From: Amorphophallus konjac | Lineage: Eukaryota; Streptophyta; Magnoliopsida; Alismatales; Araceae | NCBI GenBank assembly: GCA_022559845.1 | Contig: CM040126.1 | Span: 223,516,641 to 223,580,640, forward strand | DNA: 64,000 nucleotides | Direction: 5' to 3' | In this document: one piece after another, positions 1 to 10,884 of the stretch | Layout: the number at the start of each line of letters is the position of its first letter | Numbering within the stretch: the stretch's first letter is position 1 | The notes under the pieces: model-generated | The model's database searches: none | What the model was told of the DNA's origin: nothing | Seen by the model: only the letters and a program-made list of their open reading frames with translations | Made by a program: the position numbers and the translations under genes

Positions 1-754
1 AACCAAGAGTGATAGGTGAGAGATAAGGAGGTGGCTGATCGAATAGAGAGAGATGAGATGAGATGAGCAGCACTCCTATCAGCAAGCCAGCAAGTGAGAG
101 ATCACTCAAGACATTAGGCACTAAGGTCATATCCAAATATAGTATTTTTGAAGTAGTTCAGTCTCACATCCAGAGTAACTCTTGGGCAACAGACTGCAAC
201 CTCTTGAGATGACTGATCTTAAAACCATATTAACTGCATCGGCTGACAAAGATCTTCAGAAACCAAATAGCCTGACAAGCTCCTCTTCATCCCACTCAAG
301 GACAACTCACACACGACTCTTGGAAGTGTTAATTATTTAAAGAATGCAGTGTTTGCCACGAAAATTAAACAAGTGTGTTTATGAGTTATGCATAAACAAA
401 CTCCCCTGATCAGCAGAATGACTTATGGTACTAGGCGGAGCATTTGGTCTAATAGACCACCTCACACATAGTAAGAACCTCCTGACAGATTTCTCTGTCT
501 TTTGGTAGCTTACCATTTGATATACCAAAGAGGTCATGGATAACAGGGTAACCTCAACAGTCCTATAAGCAATTCAGATTTCCAAAGAAATAGCCAGATA
601 TGCAAGAATGCATCAAACCAGATATGCAGTAAGTTTCAAAATGGGACATGTAGAGAGATTACCTGAAAATTGTGAGAATGGGGTTTTCATTCTTGAGTGC
701 CTTGGATCATTTCCCCTTTTATTCCAGTCCCAAGGCACACCTGCAAAACAAAGT
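1..754 (-). other. Post-gag non-coding stretch of SIRE-like element 1
   Basis: All three minus-strand frames are closed by frequent stops. I see no protease motif and no trace of the aspartic-site context that follows SIRE gag. A purine/AGATG-rich simple stretch lies at about 40-65. Nothing else can be supported here. Confidence 0.6.
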
Positions 755-864
755 TTATTTTGCGCAAACAGGTACCCAGGAAGTCTTGGGTCCTGTCCTG
801 ACATTATCACTCCTAGCAGGTTTTCTTAGCACATTTTTAACTTGATAGTAAGGAGCAGTAGTTT

Positions 865-3018
865 TCAGATCTGGGTTATGCACATTATTATGAGTATGAA
901 TTGTATGTGCATTAGCATGGAAATTTCTGTTATTTGCATTACCAAACTGTTTTCCATAATCAACACATTCAAAGTTTTTCTTTTGAAAACCACTTTGTTC
1001 TTTCTAAGAGCATTTGTACTAGCAGGAAATCTATACTTTCCAGAACTGAAATTTTTCCTTTGAGCATGCCAACATTCAATGGCCCTGTGGCCATACTTTC
1101 CACATTCAAAGCATGAGATAGAATTTCTTTTAAAAGACCCTGACCAGCATTCAGAGACCTTGTGACCAATTTTGTTGCAATTAAAACATATAATGTGCTG
1201 GTTCTTGTTATAGACATGCTGATTTGCAGAGTGTTTTGTATGATATGAGCATGATTTTTCCTTACTACTTGCAAACCAACAATGAGTAGTAGTGTGTCCT
1301 ACTTTATCACAATTAGAACATTTGACATTCCTTTTCTGACCAGACACAGATTTTCTAACATGCTTGTTGTCATCTTTTTCCATCACAAAACAGTTACTCA
1401 TAAGATGTCCATACTTACCACAATAATGACATGAGCCACTTGATTTCTTTAAAACATGGCATTTATCTGATGAGTTCTTAGCATGCAGATTGTTCCTTTG
1501 AATTTTTGATGTTTTATGATTTTTATTTTGTTTATCTGTTTTCTTAGCCTTGTACTGAGATGGAGATGAGATAGAAGGCTTTTCCTGTTCAGAGGATTTG
1601 ACAAAGACAGTTTTCAGGTTGGCTCCATCAACCTTCCTCATGACTGGACTGTAACCCAGTCCTTCCTTGTTAAAGTTAATCTTTGTTCCCAGTATTTTCT
1701 GAACAATGGGCTGTTTGTCTTTTGATGTAGTGGCTACATTTGAAGTATTTACAAAGGATGTCATTACTTTGTTCTGCAAGGCCTTCTTATTGAGATTATT
1801 GTAGCCCAACCCTTCCTTTTTGACATTGACTTTTACACCTAGCAGCTTGTCTAGGTTTTTCTGCCCATCAACAAATTTAGACAAGGAAGCTTTCAAATCC
1901 CGAATTTCATTTTCAAGAGATGCAATGTGTATTTCATAACTAGTGATCTCTTGTTCACTACAATTGACAGCTTCATTCAAAACCTTGTTAGCTGTTTTGT
2001 ATTCTTCAATTTCCTTTCTTAGCTCATCTACCTCTTCAGTCTCGTTTGTACAGATAGCTTTTCCTTTTTCCAATGTGAGAAGTCTTTCAGACATGGCACT
2101 GTTTAACAGTTTTAATTTTTCAACTTCTTCTTTAAGCTTATCATTTTGAACTAGCTCATTTATTAGAAGCTGATCTTCTGAGTTAACCATGCTTTCTCTC
2201 CTAGCTTCAAACTCCCTCAATTCCTTTTGTTGTTTTTCAAAATCTTTCTGTAATTCTATGTTTACAGATTTTATGGCGTTAAATTTTTCAAACAGCAACT
2301 CATTCTCTCGTTTAAGTTTCTTTAGTTGTTCATCATTTTCCTTAGAGAGCTTTCTGAGGAAGTCATCTTCAGATTTTAAATTGTTCAGCTCAGAGTGAAC
2401 ACATTCAAGTTCCTTCTTCAGTTCTGCATTCTGGTTTTTATACATATGATTATCAGACAGACATGCATCATGAGATTTCTTCGTACTTGAACAATTTTTA
2501 CATGGAGAGCTAGAACTATCTACCCGAATACTCTTTTTCAACTTTTTATACTGTTTTCTTAACAGTTCATGAGATTCAAATAATTCAGCATATGCATTCT
2601 CCCAATCTTCTAGAGAGAAATTCTCGAAGATATTTACCTCATCATCATCATCTTCTTTAGTTTGATTGCTGCCTTGATCGCTGGCACTTTGATTTCTTCT
2701 GTTGGCCATCATGCATCTGTCCACATCTATCTCCTGAGTTCGCTTCAGTGCATCCAAAATATCTTTAGCAGAACTGGATTCAAAGAAACATGAATGAAAA
2801 GCTCTATCAGTAGCTGCCTTCATTAAATTTATTGCTATCTGATTTTCTTCATGCATGGATTTGTGACTGTCAGTCCATTTGGACTTTTTCTTAGGTAGTT
2901 CATGAGGACCATGTGAAATTACTTTCCACAGGTCTGGATTCACAGATTTAACATGACTCTTCAAAACAGCGAACCATGCATCAAAATGCGTACCACTGAA
3001 GATCGGTGGATGGGCCAT
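865..3018 (-). CDS. SIRE-like gag with long coiled coil and four CCHC zinc knuckles
   Basis: This is the nucleocapsid/capsid-type protein of element 1, about 717 residues from the ATG at 3018. An open frame runs further up to 3138, but that part only translates the primer site, so 3018 is the better start. The N-terminus (MAHPPIFSGTHFDAW) matches the substrate-like start of copia gag. Residues about 110-480 are a Lys/Glu/Leu-rich coiled coil. Four CX2CX4HX4C knuckles follow: CHYCGKYGHLMSNC, CSNCDKVGHTTTHC, CFNCNKIGHKVSEC and CFECGKYGHRAIEC. Three of the four are followed by Trp. After the last knuckle the frame is lost: another frame carries the gag-like C-terminus ending GPKTSWVPVCAK at about 755, so an indel lies near 0.96-1.03 kb. 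RNA binding is inferred from the knuckles. Confidence 0.85.
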   Translation of the reverse strand: MAHPPIFSGTHFDAWFAVLKSHVKSVNPDLWKVISHGPHELPKKKSKWTDSHKSMHEENQIAINLMKAATDRAFHSCFFESSSAKDILDALKRTQEIDVDRCMMANRRNQSASDQGSNQTKEDDDDEVNIFENFSLEDWENAYAELFESHELLRKQYKKLKKSIRVDSSSSPCKNCSSTKKSHDACLSDNHMYKNQNAELKKELECVHSELNNLKSEDDFLRKLSKENDEQLKKLKRENELLFEKFNAIKSVNIELQKDFEKQQKELREFEARRESMVNSEDQLLINELVQNDKLKEEVEKLKLLNSAMSERLLTLEKGKAICTNETEEVDELRKEIEEYKTANKVLNEAVNCSEQEITSYEIHIASLENEIRDLKASLSKFVDGQKNLDKLLGVKVNVKKEGLGYNNLNKKALQNKVMTSFVNTSNVATTSKDKQPIVQKILGTKINFNKEGLGYSPVMRKVDGANLKTVFVKSSEQEKPSISSPSQYKAKKTDKQNKNHKTSKIQRNNLHAKNSSDKCHVLKKSSGSCHYCGKYGHLMSNCFVMEKDDNKHVRKSVSGQKRNVKCSNCDKVGHTTTHCWFASSKEKSCSYHTKHSANQHVYNKNQHIICFNCNKIGHKVSECWSGSFKRNSISCFECGKYGHRAIECWHAQRKNFSSGKYRFPASTNALRKNKVVFKRKTLNVLIMENSLVMQITEISMLMHIQFILIIMCITQI

Positions 3019-3125
3019 GAGAACACACAGATTAACGCACAAGAATATTGAAGCACTAAAAAGAAATAAGCACCTAAGATTGCAAGATCGATCTGCAGGT
3101 CGCTGGACCTTGTAAGCAGACACCC

Positions 3126-3137
3126 GCTCTGATACCA
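3126..3137 (-). other. Primer binding site of SIRE-like element 1
   Basis: Read on the minus strand this is TGGTATCAGAGC, the complement of the initiator tRNA-Met 3' end. It lies two bases inside the LTR boundary at 3140 and so fixes element orientation. Confidence 0.93.
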
Positions 3138-4004
3138 ACTGTTAGGGTGCTTGGCCCGGATACAGAGGGGGGGTGAATGAATCCTTCTACGAATAATGGA
3201 TTAAATTTAAAAACCGGATGCTAGATAAGGAAACAGAATGGAACCAATTCTATTCAACTCAAATACAATCACATTGAGCGCACCTATTCAAGCATCTAGC
3301 GGAAGCAAACCAGACAATCAAGCCACTGCTCAATAGATTTTTAGGTGGTTCGGTCCTTCAGACCTACATCCACCCCTCACTCCCAACCGGAGTGAGGCTT
3401 CACTAGCGAACGCTAGAACCAAGCAGACTCAGTCTGCAAACAGTTGCTGCCACACAGCTTGACCAGGGGAACAACCTCCCCTCTTCCTCCAAACCGGAGG
3501 GAACCTCTGGACTTGAATCCACAAGCCCAGAACTGGAGACAAGTCTCCCTTCCTCCAAGCCGGAGGGAACCCACAAGTAGCTCCCAGCTACTTGCAACTG
3601 GAGATCAGATCTCCCTTCCTCCTAACCGGAGGGAACACGACCTCAGACCAGAGGATCGGAAAGCACAACAAACCAGAAAACAAAGAAAAAAACAATAAAC
3701 GAAAATAACTTCAGCAAACAGAAGCTGAAACACAAAATGCACAATTTGGCTCCTAACAGAGCTGACTGGCCTGGATCTGATCCACGGTCCAGTGAAGACA
3801 GATCTTCAGGTAAACTTCTTTCTTCTTCTCCATGAGCTCTCTCACTCACTCTCTATCTCTCTTTCTTTCTCTTACACTTTCTTCCTCTTTCACACGAGCA
3901 CTATCTCTCTCTCTCACCTTTTCTTCTTCTGCTGGATCGAGCTCTCTGTAACACTGCCTTTTCTTTCTTGGCACAGATCAATCTTCATCGGTGGACGAAG
4001 GATT

Positions 4005-4015
4005 CTATTTATAGC
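4005..4015 (-). promoter_or_regulatory. TATA box of SIRE-like LTR 1
   Basis: The minus-strand sequence GCTATAAATAG lies about 1.55 kb into the LTR and places U3 at roughly 4015-5564. This is a sequence match only; no transcript evidence. Confidence 0.65.
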
Positions 4016-4159
4016 GGCAGCAGATGGATAGGGCACTAAACGCGTGTGCCTCCCATGCTCGATCCAGAACCTTCCTGCTACGTGCCCTTTTTGTATTTGT
4101 TCCTTCAGTATCGGATCATGTGCACCCAGACACTGATGAATGTTCTTCCTCGGACCTGC

Positions 4160-5400
4160 AATGAGATAAGAACCATTAATATTGAGTGCCATAAGAGCTA
4201 GAACTGCATGAGGTTAGTGGACACGACAAAAGGATACACAAAACAGAGAACGACACGTGATACAGTGGTGACACAATGAACATTACTAAGAGAATGTTAC
4301 GAGGTAGACAGAAAAACAATGCGAAGACGCGAAGACAAGAACAGAAACCAACACTAAGTATGGTTTCAACACAAGAGAGACACGAGGACTAGGAAGAGTA
4401 AAAATGACACGAAGACACAACAAGACAAATGACACGAAAGTGAAACAGGAAGCAACACGAGGTGCTGCGATGTCCTGTACGCGATGGAACAAAAACGATA
4501 TGAAGAGATGAAAAAATGACACGAGGTGAAGACAACACGAAGATGACACAGTAATCGACACGGGTTGAAAACAACACGAAGTCGAAACAGTAATCGACAC
4601 GGGTTGGAAACAACACGAAGTCAAAACAGTAATTGACACAGGTTGAAAACAACACGAAGTCGAAACAGTAATCGACACGGGTTGGAAACAACACGAAGTC
4701 AAAACAGTAATTGACACAGGTTGAAAACAACACGAAGTCGAAACAGTAATCGACACGGGTTAAAAAACAACACCAAGATGAAGTACAAGAATTGACATGG
4801 AGTTGAAAGACAACACGAAGACAGAACAGTGATTTGATACGAACTCAAAATGACAAGAGGTGAAACGACACAAAGTCGAGAACAGAAATCAACACGAAGT
4901 GTGATTTCAACATCAGAAAGACACGGACTGACAACGACACGAAGTAAGATTAGAACAGTACGAGGTGAAAAACAATCGTGAGGACAACACGTGCTGAATC
5001 AGAAACCGACACGAAGTGGCTGCAAACAAGCAAGACACGAGGTCTTCGTAAAGCAACAGGAAGTGTGGTCAAAGCGAGAACGACACGAGGTCTAATGAGA
5101 AAGACCAACACGAAGATGGTGAAAACAGTACGAAGTAAAGATCAATGACACGACGTGTCACTGAATCAAAACAAACACTACAGAGAAAAACGACACGCAA
5201 TGTAGAGGAGACAACACAGACGCACGACCTGAAGGACAGTAAACATAAACAACACGCGGTAAGAGAAGACGATACGGCGTGTTGGAAATACAAACAGTAC
5301 TTAAACTAAAGCGACACGAAGACAAACAGTTCAACACGAGGTGTTATATACAAACATGACGAAGTGCCAATCAACACGAATACAGTCCCTGAACAATACC
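4160..5400 (-). repeat. U3 array of a short direct word, including a 39-bp tandem block
   Basis: Variants of ACACGAAGT and GACACGAGGT recur tens of times. Between about 4552 and 4760 they form a regular tandem repeat of about 39 bp, with alternating variants (cgacacgggttg / tgacacaggttg). The array fills U3 immediately upstream of the TATA box. Confidence 0.85.
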
Positions 5401-5591
5401 TGAAGTGAAATGAAGGTTCATCCTTCAACAAGCATGTTCTTTGTTCATTTTTTCACAGAAACAATATTTTTGTTAAATTTTCACATAGACATAATTTTTG
5501 AAGACCACTAAGACTTATCATGTTGTCATCATCAAAACATGTAAAGATTCTACAAGACTCAACAAGTCCACCAGCTCGTCGATCCTCACCA

Positions 5592-6876
5592 TCACTCATC
5601 TCTCTGGGCACTCCCCTCCTCTCCCCTGAGGTGCGGGTCCCTCAGAAGCCTCTGGGATCCTCGTGCAGCAGCACCTGCCTCGCCTCTTGGCGCCTGCTCC
5701 GCAGCAGTGACTCGCTGCTCCTCCCCTGGCATGGCGAAGAAGCCACTAGCGGCAAAGCGACCGGACTGGCGGAGTCGCTCCCCGAACTCTCACGGTCTCT
5801 CGTAACGCGTCTCCATCGCTCCTAGCCTCTGCACCGCAACCTGAAAGCTCAGCCGGAGCTCCCTCACCTGGGCCTCCAAGGCCCTCCTCTCAGCCTGATC
5901 TCGTTGTCGCTCGGCCCTTCTCTCGGCTTTCTCTCTCTCTGCCTCTCTCCTCGTCATCTGGAGAAGAACCCTCAACTCTAGGATATCTGGAGAAGGCCTC
6001 TCCTCACCACGATGCCGTAGCTCCGCTACAGTCGCCACCCAGGCTTCACGCTCCTCTTCCACCCGGGTCGCGCGGGCCACCGCACCGGCAAGTTGCTCCC
6101 GGAGGGAGGCAATCTCAAGAAAAGGGGCTGAGGAACTGGAAGATGCGCCACCAATCATCCCCGCCGTCACTGTCTGCTGGGCACGCTGGAACAAAATAAA
6201 GAACGGCCGTCAGTGAAACTCCAAATCTGAAGATAAAAGTGCAGCACTTAACTTACCAGGAGCGACAGCTCCTGTTGAGCGACGGCCAGCTGATGCCTAG
6301 CCTCTTCCAGTTGGGCGCGCGAGCCGCCGATGCCACGCGTGTCCCCAGCTTGGGGAAGCCCCGCGTAACTCTCTCTCGGCTGCCGTAGGAAGTCGGCGCT
6401 ATCCTGCACCAATACGCTCCCTTGATGTCCAGGGAGACGTACGTGCCAGTCCCCGAGCCTCGCCTTGCCGCGACTCTCCTTCCTAACACGGCTCGGCTCA
6501 TCTGCACTCGCCCACTCATCTGCCAAACCTGGGATTCTTGCCGTACCCTGCATCAAAAGGGGTCCCACATCAGTCAAAAAGAACGCGTCCCCTGTCTAGG
6601 ACGCGTCCATCATTTAAGTGCAACACTCGCCGAACCCTTTCCCCCCTCGCACGGCTTGCTTCAAAACTCAAAATGGATCAAAGAGGGGGAAAACCAAGCA
6701 CTCACCGAGCCGTTTTCACCTCCTTCCGCGCCATTGGGCCCCTCGGGTCCCTCGGGGGCACGAAGCGGCCCTTCCTCCTCCATGGACGCCGTTTCGTGCT
6801 CTTGCGCGTCCCTCCTCGTACGAGGGGTCCCGCGTCCCTCCCCACCTTCGCCGTGGTCTAGACCACCGAACTCCAT
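5592..6876 (-). pseudogene. Internally deleted PMD-family gene, copy A
   Basis: The model has three exons on the minus strand with GT-AG introns, all phase 0: 6876-6706, 6547-6257 and 6185-5592 (57, 97 and 198 codons). Exon 2 matches the C-terminal PMD-gene segment of copy B (DEPSRVRKESRGKARLGDW) fused to its coiled-coil start. Exon 3 matches the coiled-coil last exons of B (ASLREQLAGAVARA; later ERLRQSGRF). The exons encoding the PMD core of B are absent, so A is a shortened derivative. A TGA at 5790-5792, probably from CGA, interrupts exon 3 about 65 codons before the end. Function is unknown; the remaining product would be mostly coiled coil. Confidence 0.72.
6582..6608. repeat. Palindrome-family member in intron 1 of copy A
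   Basis: ACGCGTCC and GGACGCGTCC flank a short spacer inside intron 1 (6548-6705). It is a diverged member of the GGACGC/GCGTCC family found through this element. Confidence 0.5.
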
Positions 6877-6975
6877 CAATCAAGAGAGGAAGGAGACGAA
6901 AAGGGGGACGAGCGAATTTTGGCGGGGGCGGGCTCGTTTGCAGGTAAGGCACGGACGAAGAAAGGCCGTCCGACG

Positions 6976-7027
6976 CTTTAAATTTGAATTCAAAGGTTAA
7001 GACGCGTCCTCGCGCTTGGACGCACCC
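6976..7027 (-). promoter_or_regulatory. TATA-like box plus GGACGC palindrome upstream of copy A
   Basis: On the minus strand a GCGTCC...GGACGC dyad (7027-7001) is followed about 13 bp later by an AATTTAAAGCG TATA-like box (about 6986-6976), 100 bp before the ATG at 6876. The layout copies that of the copy B promoter. Confidence 0.5.
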
Positions 7028-7240
7028 AAAAGAAAGTAAAAAAAAAGGAACAAAATCCCTCCATGCAAAGTAGTTCCCTCCTGTCCAGGGTAAAGTCCCG
7101 TGAAGCGTGAACAACGTGGTGTGAAAGAAAGTGCAGGAAGGAAAAGGGCACACGACAAAAGGAACCACACGAAATCCATTTCATACAAACAATCAAAAGT
7201 ACATCATATAGTGAGGAGGGTGGGGTGTACAAACAACTCT

Positions 7241-10200
7241 CTAACTCTCGCCACCACCCTCCTGATCATCTCCCTCCTCTCTCCTCTGACGGGAATCCCT
7301 AGGGGGCCTCTGCGACCTGTGCGAACCCTGAGAAGCCGTGCTCGCCTCTCCAGGTGGCACCATGCCGGCCTCCAAGGTGCGGCGACGCTCCTCGGCCGAA
7401 GAAACTAGAAAGCTGCCCACAGTAAAGGAACCGGACTGACGAAGTCGCTCCTCGCGCTCCTTCGCCCTCTGACACCGCTCCTCACTCTCCCGAAGTCTCC
7501 CCTCCGCCGTGCCAAGACTCAGCCGGAGCTCCGACACTAGGGCCACCAGAGCTCTCCTCTCGTCCCAATCTCGATGTCGCTCTGTCATCCTGTACTCCCT
7601 CTCTTTCTCTATGGTCTCCCTATCCCTCTCCCTCTCTCCTTCTAGGGTCTCCCTATCCCTCTCCCTCTCTCTCTCCACGCTCTCCCTATCCCTATCCCTC
7701 TCCCTCTCCTCTCTCTCCCTCATCGCCTCTCTCCTCGACAGCTCGAGGGCGATCCGCAGATCCACTACGTCGCGAGGAAGCTCCTCAGGCTCCCGTCGCC
7801 GCTCCTCCTCTAGCTCCGCAATCTGGGCGTCACGCTCTGCCACCCAGGCATCACGCTCCTACTCAGCACGAACAGCACGGGCCAGGGCCTCCCGAATCTT
7901 GGCCACCTGTCAAAGCACGCATGCACCGTAAGAGAACAGTGATAGAAGGAGAGCAGCCAGAAGGAGAGTCGAGGTTAGGCAGACACTCACTCGAGCCTCG
8001 CGGTCACGCTCGGCCTCCTCAGCCCGAGCCACCGCATACGCCAGCTGCTCTTGGAGGGCAGAAACCTCCGGAGGAGGGCCCACCGAACTGGAACCCGCTC
8101 TACCAGCCATCCCGGCTGTCGCTGCCAGGTGGGCCCGCTGAAACACTGGGCAAACATCAGTCAAAGGCTAAGCATCAAAAATCCAGGTCACAAAAAATGC
8201 ATTGCATAGACTCACCAGGATCTCCAACTCCTGTCGGATGGCGACTAACTGCCGCCTGACATCTGCCAGCTGGGCCCGCAGGTCGGCAATCATGTCGTCA
8301 CGAGCATCCTGCATTGCATATAAGTTAGTATCACATGCATATACACATAGAAGAATGAAGCATTTTCATTTTACACTTACCCCTGCCATACCACCCAAGG
8401 AGAGGCGGTCCCCGTGCGTAGCTCGGTACCGTCTCATGTAATCAGTGTTGTCCTGTACATGGGACACCACTGGGACCCCGCCCTGCTGCCAGTCCTGGTA
8501 CTGTGCTAGGAAGCACGTGCACCAGTCCACAATCTTTGCCTTCCCCTTGCTCTTCCGCCCAATGCGGACCGGCTCATCTACATCGACCCACTCCTGGGCC
8601 AGCCCCAACGTCCTCATAACCAGTCTGAGCCGCAGCGGCTCGATCTCATTCAGGCAATGGACCCACACGTTCCACCCAAAACGAGGAAGACCTGCTACAA
8701 CCCAAGGCTGACCAGCGTCGCCCATGCCCAGGTAGGGTCTCCACACCAGCTGCATCACCATACATACATCATGTTAGTTACCATTCAGTCACATGCATAA
8801 AAAACACAAAAAATCATACGCATCATACCATGGCCTCGGGATACTCGCTCAGCTCCCGACGAAGTGACGCCAGCTGGTAGCTGTGTGGTGCCGCTACCAC
8901 GACCGGCCTCCACTGTCGCGCTAGAGGAACAGCTCTCCTATTCCCCTGCCTGGCCCTCCCCATCGGGAAGTAGTAATAACTCCACACCTGCATCCATCAT
9001 ACATCATTAGCACGAGTGATTGCATATTTAACTACGGTAAAATACATAAATAAATTGTGTACCTGGAGAAAAGGTGCGAAGCCGCTGACTGTCGTCTCCC
9101 TCTCTGAAGTCTGGGTGAGATCAGCAATCAAATGGGCAAGCAGAGCCGCTCCCCACGCGTAGTGCCCCACTCTATCAAGGTCCGCCAGGATCCCGAGGAA
9201 GCGGCAGTGGATGCCATCCCCCTTCGTCCCCAGCAGAAGGCGGCCCAGGAAGAAGAAGAGGAACCTCCGGAGGTCTAGATCCACCAGCTCCCTCTCGCAC
9301 GGGTCCTGGGTAAAAGCTGCACGGGCATCTCCCTCCAGTCGTGCCAGAAACTCCGCTCCAGTCTCGCTAACCCGCTGGCGCGGGTCGACGAATCCGAGCG
9401 CCTCCATAATCTCCACTCGGCCGACTACCCTACTGTCTCTGTTGGTCACGCTCGTCTCTGACCACAGCAGGTCCAGGGCACTCTCTCGGTAGTCGGGGTA
9501 GGTGACCCCGCTGACCGCCTCTCCGTCAACTCGTAGCCCGGTGATCCGAGCTACGTCCTCCAATGTCGGCACCATGTGCCCCCAGGGCATCAGAAATGCC
9601 CGACTCGGCGCATGCCACCGCTCCCTCAATGCCTGGATAAGAGGAAGGTCGAGCCGGAAGGGCTCGATCCTGAGGAAGGCTCCAAAGCCCATGGCGTCCA
9701 CACGCGCCCTCTGGAAGTCTGGCAGCCCACGGTACGCTGCCACCACTAGAGACCAGCTGAACCGGCCCTTCATCACGCCCTGCACACCACAAAACCAACA
9801 GGGCAACACATCAGCAGCATGGATAGTAATAAACAATAACACTGTATATGCTACTTATTTATTTTTTTATATTTTTTTTAAAAAAAATATTTATGTTTTC
9901 TTGGACGCCTCCTCTTTATTTTCTTTATTTTATTTTTATAAAAACCCAAAAACAAAAACAAAAACAAATAAAAAATATATATATATATATTATCATGGAG
10001 GCGTCCTAAGCCCTGGACGCCTCCTTATTTTTAATCCTATTTTATTATTTACGTGAATAAATAAATAAATAAAAAGAAAAAAAAGAAAATGTGAACACGT
10101 CCAGGCCCCTGGACGCCTCCTTCCCTCACTCACCGGCCCTCACCACACGGCCTCTCGTCTGCCTATCCAGCCTATTAAACCAACAGATTGAAGTTCCGAA

Positions 10201-10397
10201 GGGCTTACCGGGTCGTGATCGTCCTCTCCCGCGTCGCCAGCGTCTACTGCAGCCTCTACAGCCAAAGGAGGAGCCTCCTCCTCCACGACAACCTCCTCCG
10301 CCGCAGTAGCCTCCTCGGCATCATCCCTCAGCCTCCTCGGACGACAAGCCCATCGTTTCCGCTTCTCTCCACCCTGGCTCGGGCCTCCTTGCTCCAT
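7241..10397 (-). pseudogene. Seven-exon plant mobile domain (PMD/MAIN-like) gene, copy B, one nonsense codon
   Basis: Seven phase-0 exons with GT-AG introns can be read: 10397-10209, 9779-9063, 8987-8829, 8749-8381, 8308-8216, 8137-7991 and 7906-7241 (63, 239, 53, 123, 31, 49 and 222 codons). The first encodes an acidic leader. Exon 2 holds the PMD core (LPLIQALRERWHAPSRAFLM, then TLEDVARITGLRVDG). Exons 3 and 4 continue the family pattern (VWSYYYFPMGRARQ; WVHCLNEIEPLRLRL). Exons 5-7 form a charged coiled coil with an Arg/Glu/Asp repeat. A TAG at 7859-7861, probably from CAG, truncates the last exon after about 15 codons; otherwise the model is clean. PMD proteins occur in transposons and in domesticated plant silencing factors. 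The role here is unknown. Confidence 0.8.
9997..10120. repeat. Two palindromes in intron 1 of copy B
   Basis: Palindromes at 9997-10024 (GGAGGCGTCC...GGACGCCTCC) and 10096-10120 lie in intron 1 (9780-10208). A lone half-site lies at 9901-9912. The rest of the intron is AT-rich, with an (AT)n run at about 9975-9991. Confidence 0.8.
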
Positions 10398-10474
10398 TGG
10401 GACTAAGAATGGGTCGTCTGGTTTGACTGGGTCGTCTGAATGAACAGTAAATGAGCAAAGGGAGGGGAGGCCCC

Positions 10475-10487
10475 TCATATATATAGA
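10475..10487 (-). promoter_or_regulatory. TATA box of PMD gene copy B
   Basis: CTATATATATGAG on the minus strand lies about 80 bp upstream of the ATG at 10397. The nearest palindrome edge (10501) is 13 bp further upstream. Confidence 0.7.
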
Positions 10488-10500
10488 ATCCACCTTCTTT

Positions 10501-10705
10501 GGGGCGTCCAGGCGCCTGGACGCCCCCACGTTTTTTATTTTTTTTTCAAAATTCAAAAAAATTAGGGGCGTCCAGGCACCTGGACGCCCCCAAAACAAAA
10601 AAATTAAAATAAAAAATTAGGGGCGTCCAGGACCCCGGACGCTCCCAAAAAAAAAAAAAATTTTAAAATAAAAATGTAGGGGCGTCCAGGCCCATGGACG
10701 CCCCC
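10501..10705. repeat. Four-palindrome array upstream of the copy B promoter
   Basis: Palindromes at 10501-10526, 10565-10590, 10620-10646 and 10679-10705 share GGGGCGTCCAGG and CCTGGACGCCCC arms around a variable 2-6 base centre. Spacing is 55-64 bp and the DNA between them is AT-rich. One arm position in the third copy is mismatched. Confidence 0.92.
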
Positions 10706-10884
10706 ATAATAAAAATTTCAAAATAATAAAAGAGAAATAAGACAAGAGTATGTATATAATCCAAACAAAAGCACAAAATAAAAACACAAAGAAAAAGAAA
10801 AATCACAAAAAAATAATAATTAAGGTGACAAGGGTCCAAAACATCCAAATGCCAGATTTTATTCCATCAGAAAAGCAGAATGAG
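10706..10884. other. AT-rich spacer between the palindrome array and the DUF7745-like gene
   Basis: AT-rich DNA without open frames that look coding. It contains the 3' flank of the gene ending at 10885. Confidence 0.5.

Larger units (their letters stand above)
1..5564 (-). mobile_element. SIRE-like Ty1/copia element 1, partial
   Basis: The order on the minus strand is LTR (5564 to 3140), primer binding site (3137-3126), gag (3018 to 865), then a non-coding tail to the window edge. The long LTR, tRNA-Met primer site and coiled-coil plus zinc-knuckle gag fit the SIRE/Maximus lineage. No protease, integrase or reverse transcriptase is visible in the 750 bases after gag. The element is therefore either gag-only and non-autonomous, or its pol was deleted or lies beyond base 1. 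Its LTR abuts the PMD-gene region at 5564/5565. Family assignment is firm; completeness cannot be judged. Confidence 0.88.
3140..5564 (-). repeat. LTR of SIRE-like element 1 (5' LTR)
   Basis: On the minus strand the LTR runs from TGTTGAGTCTTG (5564) to CCCTAACA (3140), about 2.4 kb with TG...CA ends. The start includes the TTTTGATGATGACAAC signature of this lineage at about 5523-5540. Near its 3' end it has the block found in all three SIRE-like LTRs of the window (3340-3380 here): a GTGGATGTAGGTC-like core, then a CCGAACCACC-like core. The C-rich run before the primer site is also shared. The U3 part is filled with short direct repeats. Confidence 0.88.

Noticed and set aside
4286..4756. Minus-strand frame with a 13-residue repeat rich in Cys and Phe
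   Set aside because: The 39-bp tandem repeat is a multiple of three, so it stays open by chance. It lies in LTR U3 with no conserved domain.
7509..7931. Plus-strand Ser/Leu/Arg-rich frame
   Set aside because: It is the antisense shadow of the Arg/Glu/Asp coiled-coil exon of PMD gene B.
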